Below, one piece after another: positions 51,203 to 60,585 of a stretch of 64,000 nucleotides of DNA. Both the position numbers and the translations under genes were made by a program. The DNA comes from Thamnidium elegans. Lineage: Eukaryota > Mucoromycota > Mucoromycetes > Mucorales > Mucoraceae. The notes under the pieces are model-generated. The model was not told the origin of the DNA. It ran no database searches and saw nothing but the letters and a program-made list of their open reading frames with translations. The stretch lies in assembly GCA_025201345.1 (NCBI GenBank), contig JAIXMG010000020.1, forward strand, positions 558,001 through 622,000, written 5' to 3'. The number at the start of each line of letters is the position of its first letter. Position 1 is the stretch's first letter.

Positions 51203-52158
51203 TTTTTCTTAGTGTAAGGTTTTTTTTTAAAAAAAAAAGAAGAAGGGGGGTGTGAGAGAGAAAGATGTGTGAAAGAAGAAGAAAGGAAGAAGGGAACGCA
51301 AAGTTGGCGTCATTATATTATGCAAACCTTCTGGGTCCCAAAATATTTTTTTGTCTCAACCATAAATTCTAGTCCACCAGCGCGTAAACCCCCGCAAGCA
51401 TAACTCGTTTCATCGATTGTAAAGCAGATTTACAAACAAAAAATAAAAAAGGAGAGCCGGAACAAGTATAGGCGCTTTATTTTATATGTCTACGCGTTCT
51501 ACTTCAATTATCTTTTTTTATTTTTCGTTCTGCTTCTTTATCTAGAAATTTCTTAAGGTTTTAAAATAGTGCAGAAAATTCTATTGTTCATCTTGTTTAC
51601 AGGGATAGTTCGGGGGGGGAGAATACCTAATATTCTAATATCTGATATTTAAATCACACGCTTTTGATACTTTTTTTATTCTTAGCTGAAAGCTAAAATA
51701 ACTCTAAGGATGTATTCATGGAAAGAACAGGATATATAGTAGCGTTGAATGATCAATTGAATATAATATATCCTTTTTGCTCCCGGTCACATACAAGAAT
51801 AAGTCGTCATACTCCTAAAAGACTTGGTATGTATAATTCAACCCCAGGTATATATTGATTAATAACTATGCCCACGATTATTGGAAATTGTGAATTAACT
51901 ACATATGACATCAATAAAAGGCATAAAAATATCTTTTTTGTAAAGAAGTTAATCTCGGAAAATTCGTCCGAAAAAAAAGTGCAGTTAAGTATAAACATAA
52001 GCTAGTTACTTCATATTCTAATCATTCGTACCTTGCTACAAAAGTTGTATTTGTTTGACAATAATATATAGTAATCATACTAAAATAATAAACATAATTT
52101 TTATTTGGTTATACCATTCCTCTACTTTTTTGTTAATTTATATATATTATTGATAATA
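51203..52158. other. Aconitase upstream region and spacer
   Basis: About 950 bp. The first 150 bp upstream of aconitase (51203-51300) is purine-rich (AGAAGAAGG repeats). Beyond it, AT-rich sequence without coding signal. Confidence 0.5.
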
Positions 52159-52572
52159 CTATCTTTTCCTTTTTAAGTTTTGAATGAACCCATCCAATAC
52201 ACGAACTATCCAACAGACACCAGGAAGACAATTCATACGCCGGCGGATTAACCTACTACGGTCTGATCTAGAAGCAGGAAGGTAGGCACAGCACTGGGTC
52301 AGTTTGTAGAGAAGGACAACAAGTTTTAGCAGGAATGCGGTAAACCTATTTTGATCTAGAATATCCTGGACTTCAGTAGACTTTTGCGGTAGCGAGTCAG
52401 GGAATTTTACAAAAAGTGGATTCTCTTTGAGAGTATACTCAAGTTTTGTACAAGGAGACATGACAACTCGCAGGCGAACCAAGAGACAGATACCGGATAC
52501 AGAGACATTACTTATTAACAAGCACATCAGCATTGTTACAGCTTGAAGAATAACATACTGTTTGGATCCCAA
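52159..52572 (-). CDS. Hypothetical ORF, possibly a mobile-element remnant
   Basis: An uninterrupted 137-codon frame with MGSKQYVILQAVTMLMCL at the start, a hydrophobic N-terminus and a basic C-terminus (PASRSDRSRLIRRRMNC, ending IQNLKRKR). The base composition is more GC-rich than the flanks. No domain is recognised. It sits 67 bp from the inverted-repeat elements at 52639-52983, so it may be a fragment of an autonomous element or its host gene. The frame could also be non-coding. Confidence 0.3.
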   Translation of the reverse strand: MGSKQYVILQAVTMLMCLLISNVSVSGICLLVRLRVVMSPCTKLEYTLKENPLFVKFPDSLPQKSTEVQDILDQNRFTAFLLKLVVLLYKLTQCCAYLPASRSDRSRLIRRRMNCLPGVCWIVRVLDGFIQNLKRKR

Positions 52573-52638
52573 CTTTTTACATTGTACCCAAATAGCTTAA
52601 TTATCTTGAAATATATCTGATATTAAAAACCTCAACGT

Positions 52639-52822
52639 GTACAAACCTTCCATATATGTCGAGTAAAAGTTGTTTTTTAAGATCTTAGTTTTGGCCGAAA
52701 CTTGGAACATATATTAAATCCAATACAAATAAGTATCTGCCAAAGTTCTAGGACGTGAAAATCAAAAATGACGCTCTGACGAGATCTTTTGTTTTTATTC
52801 GACATATATGGAAGGCTTGTAC
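52639..52822. mobile_element. Palindromic element A, 30-bp terminal inverted repeats
   Basis: The left arm begins GTACAAACCTTCCATATATG and is matched by the complement of the right arm at 28 of 30 positions. Total length is 184 bp with no coding capacity. Both ends finish in GTAC. This is the structure of a non-autonomous DNA transposon, or of a regulatory hairpin. Confidence 0.65.
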
Positions 52823-52983
52823 CTGCCATATATGTTGAGTAAAGAAAACTCCCCTCTTATTTTAAGCACATAAATGGACTATGATATTTACAACCTTCGG
52901 CTGACTCCTGTGGAAAATGGTCCTTTATTTAAACATTACATTTTTTAAAAAAAAATTTACTCGATATAGATAGAAGGCATTAC
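52819..52983. mobile_element. Palindromic element B, related to A
   Basis: The left end (GTACCTGCCATATATG then TTGAGTAAA) overlaps the right end of element A by four bases and resembles A's left end. The right end near 52956-52983 is a diverged inverted copy (CTCGATATAGATAGAAGGC). The match is weaker than in A. The pair forms a tandem series of related arms in alternating orientation. Confidence 0.5.
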
Positions 52984-54048
52984 TAAATCGCTTATATCAT
53001 GCCCTGCGCATTACCTTTTTTTTTTCAAATGGTGTATTTAATTCTAAATTGCTAGAACATTTTATGTTTTCCTTAGAGGGTTTAATTAATAGGAATAGTT
53101 TTTTTTTTTAAAAAAAAAAAATATGATTGTTACTTTTAAATACTTTCCTTGAACTATAACACTTTTCTTATAAACCTCTGTAAATTCTTTTATTTTGTAC
53201 CTATGTAATGCATTTGCTCATTATCCTTGGTTCCCTTGAAACATAAGTGTATTGCTACTTCATTCCATTTTATTTATAATAAAAAGGATATGGTACTAGG
53301 CTGATATATGCTATATTTTTTTTAACTGATTATAAACACTCTTATATTTACATATTCTATCAATTAACTATCCTGATCGTTTCAGCAACCTGTTATATGA
53401 CAAAATACTATTCTCATTGTTAAATGCATGAATCTAACGGGTTGTTCATCCATATAAATACTGATCAATCTCTTTTTTAAAATATATAAATACGTGACAA
53501 AATAAAATCAATTGACTTACTACTTTTTTTTTATTACTCTGAATCATTTTACTGTACTACTACTTTTATCTCCTAATGATTTTAATTCGACTGAAACATT
53601 TATTATTACACAACTTTTTATCATCTTATTAATATCCTTCAAACATTTCACGGATACTTCAAATCATATTTCAAGGTCTCTTTGATAAACACCAAAGGAC
53701 AAACTAGCCGGACTTAAATAAATTTTACTTACTTATAATCCTTTCATATAACTTCTTATAAAAAGATTCCTTGGATATAACCTATTATCATTATCCATTG
53801 TAAACTCTCTTCTCTTCTTTTATTTTCTTTTTCTTTATAAACGTTAGCTTATAGACTTCTATCATAGTTGGACAATTTAAAAGCTGGTCCTCACTTAACT
53901 TTTATTGTACTTTTACAAAACATTCCTATCGTTTAATCATTTCAACTCTCTTTCTATTTTTTTCATAGCTACACCTATTCAATTCATAACAACAAAAATA
54001 AAATATTACACACCTTCCTACTCATTGAAACAAAACCCCTCAAACATC
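52984..54048. other. Intergenic, AT-rich
   Basis: About 1 kb. The last 230 bp (about 53,810-54,048) lose the A/T homopolymers and become pyrimidine-rich, like a promoter and 5' UTR. No gene before 54,049. Confidence 0.5.
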
Positions 54049-54156
54049 ATGTCAGAAGCTCCCTTTCAAAACCCAGCTTCAACACAAAAAAATCCAAAAA
54101 ATGATTCCTTCCGGGTTCGAACCGGAGACCATGTCCGTGTAAAGGACATGTCATAA
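54049..54156 (+). pseudogene. Truncated gene start running into tRNA-Val
   Basis: After a clean promoter-like leader, an ATG at 54049 opens MSEAPFQNPASTQKNPKND and then reads antisense through the tRNA gene to a stop. The start resembles a real N-terminus, but the rest is tRNA sequence. It may be a gene fragment left by a rearrangement at the tRNA, or a non-coding transcript. Confidence 0.3.
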
Positions 54157-54175
54157 CCAACTAGACCAAGGAACC
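54102..54175 (-). tRNA. tRNA-Val (anticodon TAC)
   Basis: A 74-nt cloverleaf on the minus strand, without intron. The acceptor stem GGTTCCT/AGGAATC is complete with one G-T pair. The anticodon stem TGTCC/GGACA encloses TTTACAC, giving anticodon TAC for GTA codons. The T-arm is TCCGG TTCGAAC CCGGA, the discriminator is A, and a T6 terminator follows immediately. Confidence 0.95.
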
Positions 54176-54238
54176 TTTGTATATACATCTTCAAAAGGAA
54201 AAGATTATAAAGAGATTTAAAATGGAAGGAAAGAGTAA

Positions 54239-54279
54239 AACGTGATATGCACGTGATATGCACATGCATATCAGGTGAT
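54239..54279. promoter_or_regulatory. CACGTG-type boxes upstream of tRNA-Val
   Basis: A CACGTG at 54250-54255, an AACGTGATATG at about 54239 and a near-palindromic ATGCACATGCAT lie 64-100 bp upstream of the tRNA 5' end. The ACGTGATATGC word is repeated directly. It parallels the boxes at tRNA-Arg. Confidence 0.4.
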
Positions 54280-55093
54280 GCAACCAATGAAAATGGAGGA
54301 AAATTGGATAGAGACCAATTAGATGAAATGTTTAGTGCGAATGTGTAAAGTGATTGATAAGTATAGTATTTCTTTATATATTGAAAAATGGCAAGATAGG
54401 TAAAAGATTATTGGGGGAGGGGGAGGAGAGTTTTAAAGAAAAAGATAAAAAATAAAGGTTGTAAATGAGGAACAATTATTCTTGTTATTATAAATTTAAA
54501 TATTAATACTATTTGTAAATTAAAAGTTTTTGACTTCAAATTTTTATATACTCAAGGTGTGTTTTTCAAATTTATTTAACATAAAGCATTAATTTTTTCT
54601 TGAATTTGAGAACGTTTCTCTAAAAGAAAGAACCATAAAGATTTACAGCGCAAGTTACTAGGCAACTTACACCTATAAGCTGATAAGTCACTTTAAAACA
54701 TTTTAATAAAAAATAATCTGGAAGAATTCTCTATGGTATAGAGTAAAGGGTGTGTATAAAAGATAAAAAAGGAATAAAAAGGCGTAAACCATAAAAAAAA
54801 GTATAAGTATGTAAAAAAAAGGCAGCTATTATACCATATCAGATTTTGTTACTGTCAATTCTATACAACGGATTGCAATGTTTTTTTCTTCCTTTATCGG
54901 CCGAAAGAAGTAATTTTTGTGAGAATCCAACGACAAACCAGAAATATGATTAGCAACCAAATCTCAAAGTAGTTTAAAAGATATGACTTTTCATATTTGA
55001 TTGAGGTTTTTCACAGTCTTGAAGTCTGGTATTCATTTTATGATAGTAGGGGTGGTCTCTATGATCGTTATCAATGATCTTTTTGAATTCCAC

Positions 55094-55120
<27 letters not shown>
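54280..55120. other. Intergenic, AT-rich
   Basis: About 840 bp, ending in an A run of about 28 bases (55093-55120) next to the dispersed repeat copy. No gene seen. Confidence 0.5.
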
Positions 55121-55124
<4 letters not shown>

Positions 55125-55235
55125 CATGAAATCAGTCCCCATGTTCTTCTTTTCTAGATATGCGGCATGATAATTCGAGCTTACAAGCGACATTATGGCT
55201 TTCTTTTTAATAAAATCAACATTTTCAATTGGCTG
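55121..55235 (-). repeat. Short copy of the dispersed repeat
   Basis: Begins after an A run with ACTCCATGAAATCAGTCC and matches 57783-57895. The first 41 bases show no difference; divergence then rises. On the minus strand it reads NYHAAYLEKKNMGTDFMEF, close to the other copy's NRHAVYLEKKNMGTDFMEF. Upstream on that strand a stop soon closes the frame, so it is a fragment. Confidence 0.8.
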
Positions 55236-55523
55236 TAGGTGACGGAGAAACGTTTAGAACTTTAACAAAAGATGGTCTAGTTGAAGTGTTGAAAAAAATA
55301 GTATAACTAGGATTCTTTTAAAAGGGTTCTTATGTACTCAATATTATTCTCCATTTTTGCGGTAGAGATTTTGTTAAATTAATTTTTTGAATAAGTAGGG
55401 AATCTATTTTCTATTAGTTACTGCGAATAAAACACTTGTATTTTATTTCTTACCTCATTCTCCGAAACTTGCTATATGTTATCTCGAAAATAATCTATTA
55501 GATACATTACATCTTCTCATAGT

Positions 55524-55561
55524 AAGTGATCAATCGTTTTTTTTTAGGTGATTGATCACTT
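55524..55561. repeat. Perfect 12-bp hairpin upstream of the ubiquitin-like gene
   Basis: AAGTGATCAATC and its exact complement GATTGATCACTT flank a 14-base T-rich loop, 80 bp before the start codon at 55641. It could be a regulatory palindrome, or a terminator for something on the other side. Confidence 0.6.
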
Positions 55562-55640
55562 TTGATTATCCGACTTCTTATTTAAATAACTTAGTGTCTT
55601 GTAGCAACACGTTTTTTCTTTCTGTAATGATATTTTAAAT

Positions 55641-56030
55641 ATGCAAATTGAAATAAACCAAGTACCCCGTATCAAAACATTCACACTGGAAGTAGAGTCA
55701 TATTATACGGGTCTAACAATAAAAAAGAAGATTGAGTATTTGTACGATTTCTCATGTGATGGATATGTTCTAGCTTACGAGTTAATTAGAATCAAGGACG
55801 ATTGCGTCCTCTCAAATTTTGTTATAGAAGACGGCGGTAATATGAATCTGGTTGAACCACAATACGCGACATCTGAGAGTTTTCTCATTCGTTACAAAAC
55901 ATTAACTCGCGAGACTGGTACTGTTTATGCTCAACCCTCCTTTATTACTGACAATTTGAAACTTATAATATTTGGTATTCACGAAGGCGAGCCAGAGCGC
56001 TTACATCGCTACGTTTATCGCTGCCAATAA
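55641..56030 (+). CDS. Diverged ubiquitin-like protein with C-terminal extension
   Basis: A single-exon 129-codon gene. Residues 1-73 align with ubiquitin with a single inserted residue near position 10. MQI starts both proteins and TLEVES is shared. The following K-K-K-I matches ubiquitin residues 27-30, and D40, L44, D53, L57, S58, I62, L70 and V71 fall on conserved core positions. The fold is therefore very likely, but conjugation is not: there is no C-terminal GG, Lys48 is Ile and Ile44 of the binding patch is Ala. A 55-residue extension (ESFLIRYKTLTRETGTVYA, ending LHRYVYRCQ) replaces it. It lies alone in repeat-rich, gene-poor DNA. The function is unknown; it may be a pseudogene or a lineage-specific protein. 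Confidence 0.6.
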   Translation: MQIEINQVPRIKTFTLEVESYYTGLTIKKKIEYLYDFSCDGYVLAYELIRIKDDCVLSNFVIEDGGNMNLVEPQYATSESFLIRYKTLTRETGTVYAQPSFITDNLKLIIFGIHEGEPERLHRYVYRCQ

Positions 56031-57720
56031 CTGGTAAGGCTAAAATTAGCGTTGCTAACGACAGCAATAAATTTAAGCGGTGTCGCTAGATATAAAGTGT
56101 TGTCGCTTCCCTAACCGCAAAAGCTGTAATTGAAAGAAGGAAATTGAAATTCTATCGCTAATTTTTTTCCCCTGCGATACCGCTGGTGTAAGCGCTACGA
56201 TGCTTCCACAACCTCCATCGCTTAAATATTATCACTCTGGCTCGTCTTGGTGCAATACTATCCTAATATAAGACGCCACCATCACTTTTTTTTTTTTCAC
56301 TTTTTTTTTCTTTAACTTACAGCAAGAAGACCTTTCAACACGAGCGATTTTCAATGAGAAGACCTTTCAACAGGGACGATCATTGATTATATGATACGAT
56401 GCGATTTTGGTAGATTCTATTTTTTATACTCTTACTGTCAACATATTTTACTGATTTTTTCTTTTCTTAGGATTATTTAGAGCATCGATAAGATACGATT
56501 TTTGGTAAGGTCTTTCTCATCTTTGTGCTGTTATCTGGTCTTGCTTACTGCCTTTTCTTCTTCTTCTTTTCTATTCTCAAGATTCTTTGGACGGAACTCA
56601 CTTCTTTTTTTTCCTTTTTTTCTATAGGGAACCTAAACCCTGATCTAGTTCAGATTACGGCTTTTTTCTCCCACTTCCTTTGCCGTAGGCGAAATCAAAG
56701 GAAATCGCGTTTTTTCTTCTTCTGGCAATTCTCTGACTAGGGGGACCTGCTGGTGGCTTTTTCCGTTAGTGAATTAAAAGCGAAGAGCATACAAGGATAG
56801 AGGCCTCCACGTTGGCTATGCTTAGAAAACGGTCTCTTCTTTTTCTTTTTTTCTTTTATTTAAAAAAAAAAGAAGAGAACGGCTAACGTCTATCCCATTT
56901 TACATAATGATTTTTTAAAATAAAATAAGCTACTTTATCTATCTAAACTATACCGTCCCTTTTCTTTTAAACACAAAATTCTCTTAAAATGTGCATATAT
57001 AATATTTTTGAACATAGGCAAAATATACAAGCTAAAAGGATATCATTATATCATTATTCCCTTAAAATAAAGTGATGGTATACTTTACAAGAACTAGTCT
57101 ATTTCTACACCTGTTGTATCCGTCACATTGGTTATAAAACCACATCAACACATACTTCAGAAAATGACTTTTGATGAGCCAGTCTTTATTTTATAACAGT
57201 AAATGTGTGTTTGCTTTTTTTTTTTATTTTTAAAAAAACTACTTTCATCCCTTTAACAAAAAAAGAGGAAACGGAATCTCGGTCCACTGTTTATGTTCTC
57301 TTTACTATAATAATTAGTTCATGTCAACTTAAGCTAAAGCATATATCCTTAGTTAAGTTCACCCATTTTTTACTCGATTAAAAATATTCGTCTTCAAAGC
57401 TTTTTTTATATCTACTTTTCCGTTACAAACCAGGCCTCCTCTTTCAGTCATATAAATAAAACAGTATTGTACACGGTCTGAATATATAACGTATTATGCT
57501 TTAATTGATGGGCTGTATACTAATACATTGATGAGTTTTCTTTTTATATTGATGGTCGTTTATGTTTGAATGTCTTCTTTGTGGTAATTCCATATTAAAT
57601 AGTTACTTTCTACTGTTATTCTTCCGCTGCCGAAGTTTGGGTTGTGTAATGGTATACTTCAACTAAGGACTAGTTCTTGATAAATGTTTTCTTGCTGATA
57701 AACGTCTTTTCTTGCAGTAT
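56031..57720. other. Intergenic with short direct repeats
   Basis: 1.7 kb without a clear gene. GAAGACCTTTCAAC occurs at about 56325 and 56360, and a GATACGAT-TTTTGGTA motif occurs at about 56394 and 56490, suggesting local duplication. A frame at 56525-56740 is Phe-rich and low-complexity. Confidence 0.5.
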
Positions 57721-57737
57721 GCCGGAAAGATGTATGG

Positions 57738-57739
<2 letters not shown>

Positions 57740-57786
<47 letters not shown>

Positions 57787-59330
57787 CATGAAATCAGTCC
57801 CCATGTTCTTCTTTTCTAGATATACGGCATGACGATTTGTGCTTACAAGTGATGTTATGATTTTCTTTCTAATAAAATCAATATTCTCCAAGTAATTTTT
57901 CAACAAGTAAGCTTCATCGTCTTGCTCTATTACGTTTTCCAAGGAAGCGTTTAGTTTTGGTAATGGCTTTCCTTTATTTATATCTTTATTTGAATCTGGT
58001 ACAGTGGTGATATTCAGCCTTACATTGTTTGCCTCTGACTCTCAAACCGTATATACTCTCTCGTCTTTACATGCCTTCAAAGAAAATTTATCAACGCTAA
58101 TGGTTTTTAGGCCTTCAGATTGTGGTATGAGATTTATACCACCCTCAGTGATCCTCGGTGTTCTTGGTACGGTTTCAGCCGGAACATATGGTATAGTTAT
58201 TTCCAAATCAACTTGCCTGTTTTGAGAATCAACCCAATATAGTGTAGCATGTCCTCTAGTGGTCATTTTTATATTTGCATTGTGGACTTGATTTGTGTAC
58301 GAATATCCTCGCCTTTCTCTTTGAGCTTGTTGAGATCGCATTTCCCTTACTCTTTGTACTTTTGTGGAGTAATTGGCGCTACCAGGTTTTCCACGACCAA
58401 GAAGATATTGTGGCCACGAAGAATAACATGCCTTAATAAGCTCTTCACTTTTCATTACTTCTTTATAGTTCGCATCACTGGGCCTATATCTATTAATTAT
58501 AGCCTTAAAAAATATACTGGGCTCTCCCGACCTACTTTCTATACAAATATAAATATAATCAGTACAATAATCTAAAAGATTTCATGAGTAATAAACTTAC
58601 TGTGTCCACTTATATCCATTGATGATAGGTTAAACGGCGTGTTTTCTGGTACCGACAATACCCCGTTAAATCATTCTTGTTTCTGGTTTCTCGAGTAGCT
58701 ATTATGCAAGTTGGGATAATTCATCTTCTATAGTTTAAGCGCTTGACTCGATCTTTTCGCCGAGTTTGGTGTGCCTTCCGCTTTGAGAGAATTTGTAATT
58801 CTAGTAATAGCATTTGCTCGATTTATCTCGCTTAGTACCTCTGGCACATAATTGTATTCACTGTATTCAGATCGGGTTGCTTTCCCCGAGACTTTGTATT
58901 TCGCTTTTGTTTCATACAGTTGATCATGAAGGTTACGAGGAGCGATAGAGATTGTGTCTATATTTTAATAGTCAATTTTGGGATTTCCCCAATGAACTTT
59001 GATGCGTCGGAGACAGTGTAATTATCGTAATTGCCATTTTCCTATGAGTCCAATCTTGAAATCATATCATACAAGAGATACCTAGCACGAGAAGACCCAG
59101 AGTTCGGGATAGGCTTCGGATCAAAAAAAAGTTCGCTACCGTAATGTCATATCCAGCCATAGCTAAAACAACGTTTCCATTAATATATCCAGTATCAGTG
59201 TACCGTTGTACTGAGAATGAGTATGGCCCAACTGTAATATTTGAACTGATGAATTTTGATATTCCTAAATCAATCAATGATTTACCTGGTTTCCTTATAA
59301 TCCTAAATACATTTATGTTAACTAAGCCTT
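57740..59330 (-). pseudogene. Decayed multi-exon ORF of unknown family
   Basis: A protein-like reading frame runs over about 1.6 kb of the minus strand. It is broken by in-frame stops at 58728-58730 (TAG), 58671-58673 (TGA) and 58042-58044 (TGA), and by an apparent slip in a T8 run near 59123. A splice-like intron (58539-58600, 62 nt) keeps frame, and others near 59050 look decayed. Coherent pieces include VVLAMAGYDITVANFF, YVPEVLSEINRANAITRI, SWPQYLLGRGKPGSANYST, ATLYWVDSQNRQVDLEITIP and AYLLKNYLENIDFIRKK. The 3' end, beside a 40-base A run, recurs at 55121. No known family is recognised; a mobile-element or amplified gene origin is inferred from the second copy. A functional but stop-rich gene is unlikely. 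Confidence 0.6.
57783..57895 (-). repeat. Dispersed repeat, long copy
   Basis: Matches the copy at 55121-55235. Both copies begin immediately after a long A run. It forms the C-terminal-coding part of the decayed ORF. Confidence 0.8.
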
Positions 59331-59987
59331 ATCGATATCGCGTAGTAATAACTGATGCCATAGTAATAATAAAAAACGGAAAGAAAATAAAACTGGTTCG
59401 TAAAGGGAAAACTGTGATTTATTTACAGATAAATCTGTTTCATGTATACTATGTATTTGTACGTTAGTTAATCATTTCCTTTTTTACGCGGGATAAACCA
59501 AGCCGAGTGAGTGCATGAAAAAGTAATATAATTTCAAAGTACGTAACCTTCAAATTTCGGGGCCTACAAGGAACCTTGATCACAACGCGTCTAAAAGATG
59601 AAAGGTTATATTCAGGTAAATACTCGATGTCATCAAGTTATTCAAGGTAAGGTAATATAAACAGACCTTTGAAAATATGTATAAAGATGCTAAACACTTT
59701 TTTTTTTTTTTAATAGAAAAATGTATCAAGAATGCTACTTAAAGTTACTTCAAATATTGTCACTTACGGAATACCCCCCTTTTTTTTTAATTTTGTGGCC
59801 ATTTTTTTGATCCAAGGTAAATGAACAGAAATAAGTCTGGCTTCGTAAATAAAAACGACTTGTCATACTTTTAATGTAAAGTATAAAGTTAGTGTTCTTT
59901 ACGTATTTAATTATGTTAGTAACTCAAGTCTAACTAATGTAGGTAATAATAATATAATATTGATTGGTCCCATCATAACCTTTTTGA

Positions 59988-60026
<39 letters not shown>

Positions 60027-60524
60027 CCGGAGAAGGGAATGTTCTTTAGAAAGGTAATACATTTAAACATAACAAGTTATTACTTTTTCTGTGTATGTAG
60101 TATCAAACTACTTTTTATATAATCTCTTTTATATAATAGATCAAGTAGATCAAAGTAGATAACACACAGAAAATAAATAAATAAAGAAGCACTTTTAAAC
60201 GAGTGATGGGGTTACTGAAAGAATAAAAAAGTAATTTCTGTTGCATAACCTTAATCTCGGGAATGCAGCCGTTAAAATGATGGGATATGTGATTGTTACA
60301 CTAAGACAAAAAATAAACATCATTATGGCATGAATTGATTTTTTTTAAAAAAAAAAGGTATAGAGGATGCGTTTATTAAAAATAATAGATAATGATAATA
60401 AAAGATGGGTGAGGGAATTGATATATATTTTTTTGTTTGTTTGTTTATGTGAGTGCGTGTGTATGTATATAAAATAAAAAGAGAAAGGGAAGGGGGGGGG
60501 GGAATAAAGGGTAAAGTATATAAG

Positions 60525-60556
<32 letters not shown>

Positions 60557-60585
60557 GTAATAAAATAAAGAGAAGAGAGGGGTAA
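59331..60585. other. Intergenic with long homopolymers
   Basis: Contains a 35-base A run at 59989-60023, a G run at about 60492-60502 and a 29-base T run at 60524-60552. An open frame at 59144-59467 on the plus strand overlaps the decayed ORF antisense and is not called. Confidence 0.55.

Noticed and set aside
55228..55305. Plus-strand SAM-domain-like tail (GETFRTLTKDGLVEVLKKIV)
   Set aside because: Only about 25 residues, next to a repeat fragment, with no upstream coding exon; the similarity is too weak to call.
59144..59467. 107-codon plus-strand frame MSYPAIAKTTF...
   Set aside because: It lies antisense to the decayed minus-strand ORF, whose protein-like frame continues on both sides; the plus frame has no support beyond being open.
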